Positions 39,206 through 46,379 of a DNA stretch of 53,610 nucleotides are shown here, piece after piece (within the stretch, counting starts at the first letter, position 1; every line of letters starts with the position of its first letter). The position numbers and the translations under genes are program-made. The stretch covers positions 1-53,610 of the forward strand of contig CAAFMN010000033.1 of assembly GCA_900764045.1 (NCBI GenBank), written 5' to 3'. The notes under the pieces are model-generated. The model worked only from the letters and a program-made list of their open reading frames with translations, did no database searches and was not told where the DNA came from. Origin of the DNA: Clostridia bacterium. Its GTDB lineage: Bacteria; Bacillota; Clostridia; Lachnospirales; Bianqueaceae.

Positions 39206-39234
39206 TTGCGTTATAGACAAGAATGTGTTATCAT
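39206..39234 (+). promoter_or_regulatory. Promoter for the PPi-phosphofructokinase gene
   Basis: TTGCGT and TATCAT with a 17-base spacer, 67 bases before the start codon. Confidence 0.65.
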
Positions 39235-39252
39235 TATTGCATAATAATAAAC

Positions 39253-39284
39253 GTGCATTCTATGATTTTGACAGCGGAATGCAC
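39253..39284. promoter_or_regulatory. Inverted repeat in the phosphofructokinase leader
   Basis: GTGCATTC at 39253-39260 and its exact complement GAATGCAC at 39277-39284 flank 16 bases, just downstream of the promoter and just upstream of the GGGGAGG site. It could be an operator or a leader hairpin that controls access to the ribosome binding site. Confidence 0.55.
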
Positions 39285-39300
39285 AAGGGGAGGAATTCGA

Positions 39301-40533
39301 ATGGTAGGCAATGTGATCGTAGGACAGTCCGGCGGACCAACCGCTGTAATCAATTCGAGTTTGGTAGGAGTATATAAGACAGCCAAAGACCGTGGAGCCA
39401 GTAAGGTTTATGGTATGGTGCATGGAATACAGGGACTTTTGGAAGGAAGATACGTGGATCTGGACGAGCATATCCGCAGCGATCTGGATATCGAGCTGCT
39501 GAAGCGTACACCGTCCGCATATCTGGGATCCTGCCGGTACAAGCTGCCGGAGATCGGGGAGAACGACGAAGTATATAATCATATCTTTGAGCTTCTGTAT
39601 AAGCTGGGCGTCAAGAGCTTCTTCTATATCGGAGGTAATGACTCCATGGATACGATCCGCAAGCTGTCCGATTACGCGCAGCAGATTGGCAGCAACATCG
39701 CCTTCATGGGAGTCCCCAAGACAATTGACAATGATCTGGCGGTTACGGATCATACGCCGGGTTACGGCAGCGCGGCCAAATACATCGGATCGATCGTTAA
39801 GGAAGTCATTCGCGACGGACTGGTATATGATGCCAAGATGGTCACAATTATCGAGATCATGGGACGGAATGCCGGTTGGCTGACGGGCGCGGCGGCTTTG
39901 GCGCGCGGCGAGGACTGTGAAGGACCGGATATGATCTATCTGCCGGAGATTCCTATGGATGTAGAGGATTTCCTGGAGCGTGTCGGCAAGCTGCAAAAGG
40001 AGAAGAAATCCATCGTTATCGCCGTTTCTGAAGGTATGAAGCTGGCGGACGGACGTTATGTCTGCGAGCTGACGGATACCGTATCCTTTGTAGACGCGTT
40101 CGGGCACCGCAGTCTGACCGGTACGGCAAGATATCTGGCGGATCAGGTAGCGAAGCGGTATGGCTGTAAGACGCGGGCGATTGAATTCAATACCTTGCAG
40201 CGCTGCGCGTCTCATATTGTATCCCGTGTGGATATCACAGAGGCGTTCCAGGTCGGAGGAGCGGCGGTCAAGGCGGCGTTTGAAGGAGAGACCGCTAAGA
40301 TGATCGTGCTGAAGAGACTCTCTCAGGATCCGTATCAGTGCGCGACGGATACATATGATATTCATCAGATTGCCAATGTGGAGAAGAAGGTTCCGCGGGA
40401 TTGGATCGATACGGACAGAATGTATGTCATGCCGGAATTTTTGGGTTATATCCGGCCGCTGATTCAGGCAGAGCTTTCACCGATCATGGTGGACGGCTTG
40501 CCGCGGCATCTGTATTACGCGGAGAAAAAGTAA
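39301..40533 (+). CDS. pfp: Pyrophosphate-dependent 6-phosphofructokinase
   Basis: A 410-residue phosphofructokinase. The PPi-type signature is clear: FYIGGNDSMDT, with Asp114 where ATP enzymes have Gly, and GVPKTIDNDL, with Lys140 where ATP enzymes usually have Gly. NAGWLTGAAALA and YVCELTDT are also typical. It reversibly makes fructose 1,6-bisphosphate from fructose 6-phosphate with pyrophosphate in place of ATP, saving ATP in glycolysis and allowing the reverse direction. The start at 39301 follows GGGGAGG. It is monocistronic, with an inverted repeat in its leader and a strong terminator. Confidence 0.94.
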   Translation: MVGNVIVGQSGGPTAVINSSLVGVYKTAKDRGASKVYGMVHGIQGLLEGRYVDLDEHIRSDLDIELLKRTPSAYLGSCRYKLPEIGENDEVYNHIFELLYKLGVKSFFYIGGNDSMDTIRKLSDYAQQIGSNIAFMGVPKTIDNDLAVTDHTPGYGSAAKYIGSIVKEVIRDGLVYDAKMVTIIEIMGRNAGWLTGAAALARGEDCEGPDMIYLPEIPMDVEDFLERVGKLQKEKKSIVIAVSEGMKLADGRYVCELTDTVSFVDAFGHRSLTGTARYLADQVAKRYGCKTRAIEFNTLQRCASHIVSRVDITEAFQVGGAAVKAAFEGETAKMIVLKRLSQDPYQCATDTYDIHQIANVEKKVPRDWIDTDRMYVMPEFLGYIRPLIQAELSPIMVDGLPRHLYYAEKK

Positions 40534-40549
40534 TCCGGATAATGGACTT

Positions 40550-40584
40550 CAGCCTCATGGTTATGGACCATGAGGCTGTTTTTG
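40550..40584 (+). terminator. Intrinsic terminator after pfp
   Basis: CAGCCTCATGGT pairs perfectly with ACCATGAGGCTG around TTATG and is followed by TTTTTG. Confidence 0.93.
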
Positions 40585-40624
40585 AAGAAGCGCGGTCTCT
40601 GCCGCAGATTTCTGCGTCAGGGAG

Positions 40625-40653
40625 TTGTATTTTGGACAATTCTGTATTATAAT
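40625..40653 (+). promoter_or_regulatory. Promoter for the DUF1858 gene
   Basis: TTGTAT and TATAAT with a 17-base spacer, 50 bases before the start codon. Confidence 0.7.
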
Positions 40654-40702
40654 AAGAAAGCGCGGTATGTCCGCGACATCTACGAATAAGGAGGACACAA
40701 TC

Positions 40703-40909
40703 ATGGCTACGGTAACGAAGGACATGATTATCGAAGATATTATCGGCATTGATCCCAATCTGGTAATGATTCTGATGCAGAGCGGAATGCATTGCGTGGG
40801 ATGCCCGGCGTCCAGAGGAGAGTCTCTGGAGGAGGCCTGCTTCGTACACGGACTGGATGCGGACGAGATTGCGGCCAGCCTCAATGAATACCTGGCGCTT
40901 AAGAAATAA
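40703..40909 (+). CDS. DUF1858 domain protein
   Basis: A 68-residue protein consisting of one DUF1858 domain: MIIEDIIGIDPNLVMILMQS then GMHCVGCPASRGESLEEAC and LDADEIAASLNEYLALKK. The CVGCPAS motif holds two conserved cysteines. These proteins are linked to redox and hybrid-cluster-protein functions and may bind an Fe-S cluster or a metal; no activity is established. The ATG at 40703 follows AAGGAGG. Single-gene unit. Confidence 0.92.
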   Translation: MATVTKDMIIEDIIGIDPNLVMILMQSGMHCVGCPASRGESLEEACFVHGLDADEIAASLNEYLALKK

Positions 40910-40912
40910 AAG

Positions 40913-40956
40913 AAACCGCTGCAACTAACCGTACGCTAGTTTGCAGCGGTCTTTTA
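40913..40956. terminator. Bidirectional terminator between the DUF1858 gene and mecA
   Basis: ACCGCTGCAA pairs with TTGCAGCGGT and is followed by CTTTTAAA; on the other strand the stem is followed by TTTCTTTTATTT. It overlaps the mecA stop. Confidence 0.8.
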
Positions 40957-41610
40957 AACCATAGCTCTTAATTTTTGCAGCGCCCGGGAACGGATCAGGC
41001 AGCGGGTATGTTCCCGCATATATCCGGCCATCAAGGGCGTGTGCCGATGTTCGTCAGAATATTCGCTGAGGGTGTGAAGCGTGGATTGCACCTTGACGTT
41101 GTTGCCGCGGACAGAACCGATTTCGATATAATAGCGGTTGGTCTGCGGATCCAGATACAGGCGGTTCGGCAGATTCAGATCCTCCGGGATCAGGGATGCG
41201 GTCTCCCGCAGCGTATGAAAATCCGGAAAACCAAATAAGTTGTATGGAAGCGGCGCGGTCTTGGGCGCGGCGGGAATCTCTTCCTCCGGAGAACCGCCAA
41301 GAGAAGGAATCCCGAGGCCAAGCGGCGTCGTAATGGAAGGAATCAGGTCTTCACCTTTTTCCGGCGCATGCACCTTGGTGATTGTGATGCGGATACTGCC
41401 GGAGGGCAGCGGAACCGCTTCAATCATGATCGGCTGAGCGGAAAAGTCAAATCCAAACTCTTTTTGAGCAGTGTTCATCATATCCTGAAACAGGGCCTTG
41501 GTCTTATCAGAACCGTAAGAAAGCTCGGAGAGCTTGATGTCCCGATTCTTGAGATCCTCGGCGCCCAGTGTGAAACGAATCTGATTTTGGTTGATGCGTT
41601 CGGCTTTCAT
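40954..41610 (-). CDS. mecA: Adaptor protein MecA
   Basis: A 218-residue adaptor that hands substrates to the ClpCP protease. The N-terminal domain is MKAERINQNQIRFTLGAEDLKNRDI, followed by SYGSDKTKALFQDMMNTAQK and IRITITK; an acidic/Pro-rich linker (residues ~95-130) leads to the ClpC-binding C-terminal domain containing RLYLDPQTNRYYIEIG. It is shorter in the linker than some relatives. The ATG at 41610 follows AAAGGAG. No clpC in the window. Confidence 0.93.
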   Translation of the reverse strand: MKAERINQNQIRFTLGAEDLKNRDIKLSELSYGSDKTKALFQDMMNTAQKEFGFDFSAQPIMIEAVPLPSGSIRITITKVHAPEKGEDLIPSITTPLGLGIPSLGGSPEEEIPAAPKTAPLPYNLFGFPDFHTLRETASLIPEDLNLPNRLYLDPQTNRYYIEIGSVRGNNVKVQSTLHTLSEYSDEHRHTPLMAGYMREHTRCLIRSRALQKLRAMV

Positions 41611-41660
41611 TATGGTCACTCCTTTCAAAAGCCTGTAGGGGTACAAAAGGATTGATTTGT

Positions 41661-41689
41661 ATTATAATAGAGAAACGCTTTTTTGTAAA
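41661..41689 (-). promoter_or_regulatory. Promoter for mecA
   Basis: Minus-strand TTTACA and TATAAT with a 17-base spacer, 51 bases before the mecA start. Confidence 0.75.
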
Positions 41690-41716
41690 GACTTAATTTG
41701 TGAAAGGGTAAACGCG

Positions 41717-43126
41717 ATGGTTTTTTCTAGTTTATTGTTCTTATTCTGCTTTTTCCCAATCGTACTTATCGTCTATTTTCTATGTCCCAGGCGCGGGCGC
41801 AACCTGGTGCTCTTTCTGTCCAGCCTGATCTTTTATGCCTGGGGAGAACCGGTCTATGTGGTATTGATGCTCTTTTCCACATGGCTGGACTATATGCTGG
41901 GCGCAAGAGTGGATCAATGCAAAGAAAAAGGAGATATGCGCGGAGCCAGACGGGCGGTGATCACTTCAGCGGTGATCAATTTAAGCCTGCTGGGAGTCTT
42001 TAAATACTCGGATTTTATCATCGGCAATATCAATACCCTTACCGGGTTGCAGCTGCCGTTGCCGCAGCTGGCGCTGCCCATCGGTATTTCATTCTATACC
42101 TTTCAGACAATGTCCTATACTATCGATATTTATCGGGGAGAGGCCAAGCGACAGTATAACATCATTGCCTTCGGCGCGTATGTTGCGCTGTTCCCGCAGT
42201 TAATCGCCGGCCCGATTGTCCGCTATCAGACGGTGGCGGATGAGATGATGGGCCGTAAGGAAAATATAGACGATTTTGCCGGAGGAATCAGCCGCTTTAT
42301 GGTGGGACTGGGGAAAAAGGTCCTGCTGGCCAACAGCATCGGTGTCGTATGGGAACAGGTATGCGGCTTAGGGATTGAGAATCTGCCGGTATTGTCTGCC
42401 TGGATCGGAATCGCCGCGTACAGCTTTCAGATCTATTTTGATTTTTCCGGGTACTCTGATATGGCCATCGGCCTGGGCCGGATGTTTGGTTTTCATTTCC
42501 TGGAGAATTTCGAATATCCGTATATGTCCAAGAGCATCACGGAATTCTGGAGACGGTGGCATATCTCTCTCGGCACCTGGTTCAGAGAATATGTCTATAT
42601 TCCGCTGGGCGGAAACCGTAAAGGCATGAAGCGGCAGATTTTGAATCTCGCGATTGTCTGGATGCTGACGGGAATCTGGCACGGCGCTTCCTGGAACTTT
42701 CTGCTCTGGGGAGTGTATTACGGAATCATTTTGATTCTGGAAAAACTCTTCTTGCTGCGCTGGATGGAGAAGTGGCCGCGGGTATTCCGGCATGTCTATG
42801 CTATATTTTTGATAGCGATAGGCTGGGTGCTGTTTGCGTTGACAGATCTGGGACAAGTAGGGGCGTATCTGAGCGCGATGTTCGGAGCCAATGGTATGGG
42901 ATGGGCCAACGGCGCAACCTGGTATCTGTTGGGATCCAATGCGCTGCTGCTGGTGATACTGATCCTTGCGTCGACCGATTTGCCCAAGAGGATAGCTCTG
43001 TATTTGGAGAAAAATACGTTTGTGAGGGTTGTGCTGAAGAATGCCGTGATCGTAGCGGTGTTTCTGCTGGCAGTGGTATATCTGGTCAACGGAGCCTATA
43101 ACCCGTTCCTGTATTTCCGTTTTTAA
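41717..43126 (+). CDS. MBOAT family O-acyltransferase (AlgI-like)
   Basis: A 469-residue membrane protein with about ten hydrophobic segments, matching AlgI/DltB/PatA-type membrane-bound O-acyltransferases. Motifs include FYAWGEPVYVVLM, LPIGISFYTFQTMSY, AGPIVRYQT, FDFSGYSDMAIGLGRMFGF, FWRRWHISLGTWFREYVYIP and the catalytic His in LTGIWHGASWNF. It is expected to move acyl groups across the membrane for acetylation of a cell-surface polysaccharide. The start at 41717 follows AAAGGG. It is paired with the DHHW protein directly downstream. Confidence 0.93.
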   Translation: MVFSSLLFLFCFFPIVLIVYFLCPRRGRNLVLFLSSLIFYAWGEPVYVVLMLFSTWLDYMLGARVDQCKEKGDMRGARRAVITSAVINLSLLGVFKYSDFIIGNINTLTGLQLPLPQLALPIGISFYTFQTMSYTIDIYRGEAKRQYNIIAFGAYVALFPQLIAGPIVRYQTVADEMMGRKENIDDFAGGISRFMVGLGKKVLLANSIGVVWEQVCGLGIENLPVLSAWIGIAAYSFQIYFDFSGYSDMAIGLGRMFGFHFLENFEYPYMSKSITEFWRRWHISLGTWFREYVYIPLGGNRKGMKRQILNLAIVWMLTGIWHGASWNFLLWGVYYGIILILEKLFLLRWMEKWPRVFRHVYAIFLIAIGWVLFALTDLGQVGAYLSAMFGANGMGWANGATWYLLGSNALLLVILILASTDLPKRIALYLEKNTFVRVVLKNAVIVAVFLLAVVYLVNGAYNPFLYFRF

Positions 43127-43146
43127 TGGGAGAGGAGGACAAGACG

Positions 43147-44295
43147 ATGCAGAAAAAAGAGAAATGGATCACGATAATTCTATTCTTGGGGATGATCTTT
43201 GGTTTTTCCATATGGAATTTTCTGAGTCCGCAGAGTACTTTTTCATATAATGAAAATCGGGAATTGCAGACCTTTCCTTCGTTTTCGACGGAGAAGCTCT
43301 TCAGTGGAGAATGGCAGAAAAAGTTTGAAGCGTATCTGACCGATCAGTTCCCGGTACGGGATTCCTGGGTGAGCGCCTATGTCGAGGCAGAGCGTATCCT
43401 GCAAAAGAAGGATGTGAACGGCGTTATCTTCGCGCAGGATGAGTATATGGTCGCGATGGATCGGCCGGATGCGGTGGATTCATCGGTTGTGGAAAAGAAC
43501 CTGAACCGCTTGGAAAAGTTTACGGCGTATTTTGCCGAGAAGTTGGGGACGGAGCATATGTCGGTCATGTTGGTGCCGACGACGGAGCAGGCGGTAGAGG
43601 ATAAGCTGCCCTATGGCGCTGATCAAATGGTCTACGATCAGAAAGGTCTGATCGCGCGGGCCAGGGAGCAGCTGGATGAGTCCGTATGGGTGGATGTGGA
43701 AGAAGTGCTGCTGCGGCATCCGGGGGAGTATTTATACTATAGGACGGATCATCACTGGACAATGCTTGGGGCCTTTTATGCTTATCAGCAGTGGATGGCG
43801 CAGAAGGGATATGGAGAGGTTCAGCTGAGTGATTATAAGCAGACGGTTCTCAGTGAAGAATTCCTGGGGACGACCTATTCCAAAGCGCCGGGATGGGGAA
43901 TACGGCCGGATACCATGCTGGCTCTGGACAAGCAGGATCCGTCTTCCTATACACTGCGGCTGGATCTGCAGGATCAGACCATCACGGGATTATACAATAT
44001 GGAGAAGCTTACGGAGAAGGACAAATATGCCGCTTATGTGTATGGAAATACAGCGGTGACGGAGATTACCGGCGGAGAGAAAAACGGCCGGACGCTGATG
44101 ATTTTTAAGGATTCCTTCGCGCATAGTTTTGCGACACTAGCGGCAGCAGATTTTGAAAAGGTATATCTGGTGGATCCAAGATACTATCAGCAGGATCTCT
44201 GGGAGTTCGCGGAGCAGAATGGAGTGACGGATGTATTGTTCTTGTTCAATGCGACCAATTTCGCGCAGGAGAAGAACTTATACATTTTGGACTGA
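43147..44295 (+). CDS. DHHW family protein (AlgX/AlgJ-like partner)
   Basis: A 382-residue exported protein with one N-terminal membrane helix (residues ~7-25). FSYNENRELQTFPSFSTEKL followed by WQKKFEAYLTDQFPVRDSW is typical of the DHHW family, and the name-giving motif occurs in YYRTDHHWTMLGAFYAYQQW near residue 200. Late MIFKDSFAHSFA matches the SGNH-type Ser block. Such proteins act outside the membrane with MBOAT enzymes to transfer acetyl groups onto polysaccharide. The start follows AGGAGG by 8 bases, 20 bases after the MBOAT stop. Confidence 0.92.
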   Translation: MQKKEKWITIILFLGMIFGFSIWNFLSPQSTFSYNENRELQTFPSFSTEKLFSGEWQKKFEAYLTDQFPVRDSWVSAYVEAERILQKKDVNGVIFAQDEYMVAMDRPDAVDSSVVEKNLNRLEKFTAYFAEKLGTEHMSVMLVPTTEQAVEDKLPYGADQMVYDQKGLIARAREQLDESVWVDVEEVLLRHPGEYLYYRTDHHWTMLGAFYAYQQWMAQKGYGEVQLSDYKQTVLSEEFLGTTYSKAPGWGIRPDTMLALDKQDPSSYTLRLDLQDQTITGLYNMEKLTEKDKYAAYVYGNTAVTEITGGEKNGRTLMIFKDSFAHSFATLAAADFEKVYLVDPRYYQQDLWEFAEQNGVTDVLFLFNATNFAQEKNLYILD

Positions 44296-44305
44296 TAAGT
44301 AACGG

Positions 44306-44334
44306 TTGATTTTTGATAGAAAATGTTGTAATAT
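44306..44334 (+). promoter_or_regulatory. Promoter for the purA-like operon
   Basis: TTGATT and TAATAT with a 17-base spacer, 44 bases before the start codon. No purine riboswitch or other leader structure is visible. Confidence 0.65.
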
Positions 44335-44378
44335 ATTCGATGTATACTGATAAGTGTATAGAATGGAGGAGAGAGAAA

Positions 44379-45701
44379 ATGCCAAGTATCGCGGTGATCG
44401 GAACCCAATGGGGGGATGAGGGCAAGGCGAAGATTGTAGATTTGCTTGCGAAAAATGCGGATGCTGTTGTTCGCACATCGGGTGGGAATAAGGCAGGACA
44501 CAGTGTAGCGATCAATGGTATGGAGTACCGCTTTTCTTCAATTCCCTGCGGGATCATTTATCCCAATGTACTGGGGATCCTAGGAAACGGTACGGCGATC
44601 AACCCGGAAGAGCTTTTACAGGAGCTGGATCAGCTGAAAGCGCAGGGGCTTTCGGTGGATCAGGTTAAGATCAGTATCCGTGCGCATCTGGTAATGCCCT
44701 ATCATATCATTCTGGATGGACTGATGGACGAAGCGAGAGAAAATGAGGACGATGGAGATCCCGCAGGAGCGCGCCGGGGGATTCGTCCCTGTTATATGGA
44801 CAAGCTGGAGCGGATCGGCATCCGTGTATGCGATCTGCTCCAGCCCAAGGTGTTCGCGCAGAAGGTGCGGGCCAATGTGGCGCTCAAAAACCGTATGATC
44901 ACGAGAGTATACGGCGGTGTACAGCAGGTCGACGCCGAGGAGACCATTGAAAAATATCTTCGTTACGGAGAGCAGCTGAAGCCTTATATTGCGGATACCG
45001 GATATCTGTTGGACCAGATGCTTCAGGAGGGCAAGCGTGTCATCTTTGAGGGCGCGCAGGCAACCATGCTGGATCCGGATTACGGTACATATCCCTACGT
45101 GACGTCCTCCCAGCCGACGATAGGCGGCGTTGCCGGAGGATGCGGAGTCGGAATGAACAAGATTACGCATACGTTGGGCGTAATGAAAGCCTATACGACA
45201 AGAAACGGACGGGGTCCGTTCCCGACAGAGATCTTTGGCCGGGAAGGATATGATCTGAAGGATCGCGGCGATGAGGTAGAGCCGAACGGGAGTTATCGGC
45301 GTATCGGTTGGTTTGACGCGGTAGCGGCTCGATACGCGGTTCGTGTCAATGGTCTAGAGGGACTGGCACTGACCAAAATGAACGCCATGCGAGATCTGAA
45401 GGAAGTAAAGATCTGTGTTGCTTATAAGCATGGGGACGAAATCATTCGGGTATTTCCGTCATGCGCGGAGGTACTGGCAGAGTGTGAGCCAGTCTATGAG
45501 ACCTTGCCCGGCTGGGGACAGCTGGAGGGATGCAACTCTTATGAAGAGCTGCCGCGGGAGGCCAAGGCCTATGTGGACCGAATTGAGGAGTTGACCGGAG
45601 CGCCGGTTATGGTTCTGGAGATGGGCTTGGGACGCAATAAGATCGTGTCCTGGGGTCCGGTCAACCAGTGGCTGCAGGATAAGGAGGTATCTGAATGCTG
45701 A
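44379..45701 (+). CDS. purA: Divergent adenylosuccinate synthetase homologue
   Basis: A 440-residue protein of the PurA fold. Catalytic Asp13 (GTQWGDEGKAK) and His41 (GGNKAGHS) are kept, as are the GTP-loop region, FEGAQATMLDPDYGTYPYVTSS, KAYTTRNGRGPFPTE and GLALTKMNAM. However, positions that bind the other substrates in E. coli PurA are changed. Asn38 is Lys; the TTxRGIGPAY loop that holds the IMP phosphate reads GARRGIRPCY (residues 130-139); and the aspartate loop TTGRxRR reads PNGSYRR (302-308). GKGK is GKAK. It may therefore use a different nucleotide and/or amino donor, or be a divergent orthologue if no other purA exists. It overlaps the next gene by 7 bases. Confidence 0.85.
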   Translation: MPSIAVIGTQWGDEGKAKIVDLLAKNADAVVRTSGGNKAGHSVAINGMEYRFSSIPCGIIYPNVLGILGNGTAINPEELLQELDQLKAQGLSVDQVKISIRAHLVMPYHIILDGLMDEARENEDDGDPAGARRGIRPCYMDKLERIGIRVCDLLQPKVFAQKVRANVALKNRMITRVYGGVQQVDAEETIEKYLRYGEQLKPYIADTGYLLDQMLQEGKRVIFEGAQATMLDPDYGTYPYVTSSQPTIGGVAGGCGVGMNKITHTLGVMKAYTTRNGRGPFPTEIFGREGYDLKDRGDEVEPNGSYRRIGWFDAVAARYAVRVNGLEGLALTKMNAMRDLKEVKICVAYKHGDEIIRVFPSCAEVLAECEPVYETLPGWGQLEGCNSYEELPREAKAYVDRIEELTGAPVMVLEMGLGRNKIVSWGPVNQWLQDKEVSEC

Positions 45702-46219
45702 AGTTTGAAAAAGGGGCAGAGTTTCCACTTCCTCCGCAGCAGGAAGAAGGGGTGACATTCTCGGTAGAGCCGTATACTATGCTGTTGATTTACCGTTTCC
45801 GTCGGCCGTCAGCAGAGGAGATCCGGGCTTTTGCCGAGGGAGAGGCATCTTTGGCCGTGACGGTTCTTAGAAATACGATGTTTGTTCTGACACGGTTCGC
45901 ACCGCTTGCCTGGATGGATACTCCATACAGCGCATGCCTGTCGCAGACCCGCAAGAACTTTCCGGATCTGAAGCCGGGACAGGGCTATGCGGTTGACGCT
46001 TTTTTGGTAGACTGTGCGGATAACCGCCTGGTGGAGCATCGTCTGCTGCGCCTGGATACCGCTTCTTCCGAGAAAATGAAGAAGTTGGTGCTGGCAGATC
46101 AGGAGAGGACAGACTTTACGGTGGAGGGCTATGAGCAGGCCGTTACAGAAGTATATCGCAATTATTCAACGAGAGATCTTTTGAAGTTGGCAGAGTTTCA
46201 GACCAAGTTGGGAAAATAA
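45695..46219 (+). CDS. Unknown protein coupled to the PurA homologue
   Basis: A 174-residue soluble protein whose ATG lies 7 bases inside the end of the purA-like gene, so translation is coupled. It begins MLKFEKGAEFPLPPQQEEGV and continues with an alternating strand-rich region (PYTMLLIYRFRRPSAEEIRAF, LRNTMFVLTRFAPLAWMDTP) and a helical C-terminus (FTVEGYEQAVTEVYRNYSTRDLL). I recognise no domain; no signal peptide, membrane segment or metal motif is visible. Its only clue is the tight link with the altered PurA homologue. A strong terminator follows. Confidence 0.85.
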   Translation: MLKFEKGAEFPLPPQQEEGVTFSVEPYTMLLIYRFRRPSAEEIRAFAEGEASLAVTVLRNTMFVLTRFAPLAWMDTPYSACLSQTRKNFPDLKPGQGYAVDAFLVDCADNRLVEHRLLRLDTASSEKMKKLVLADQERTDFTVEGYEQAVTEVYRNYSTRDLLKLAEFQTKLGK

Positions 46220-46228
46220 AGATTGCCG

Positions 46229-46268
46229 GGAAGGAGGCGCTTCGTTAGGAAGCCGCCTCCTTCCTTTT
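46229..46268 (+). terminator. Intrinsic terminator after the purA-like operon
   Basis: GGAAGGAGGCG pairs with CGCCTCCTTCC and is followed by TTTTG. Confidence 0.9.
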
Positions 46269-46299
46269 GTATTTCAGTGAAAATAATAGTGGCATGAAC

Positions 46300-46328
46300 T
46301 TGACGGAGCACATAGAATGCGTTATAAT
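46300..46328 (+). promoter_or_regulatory. Promoter for the surface protein gene
   Basis: TTGACG and TATAAT with a 17-base spacer, 51 bases before the start codon. Confidence 0.8.
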
Positions 46329-46379
46329 TAATATACATATTGATTATAACACGAATGAACGAGAAACGGAGGGAATATA

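Noticed and set aside
39160..39300. tmRNA gene after smpB
   Set aside because: No tRNA-like ends or tag-peptide reading frame are present; the region is a promoter plus a dyad.
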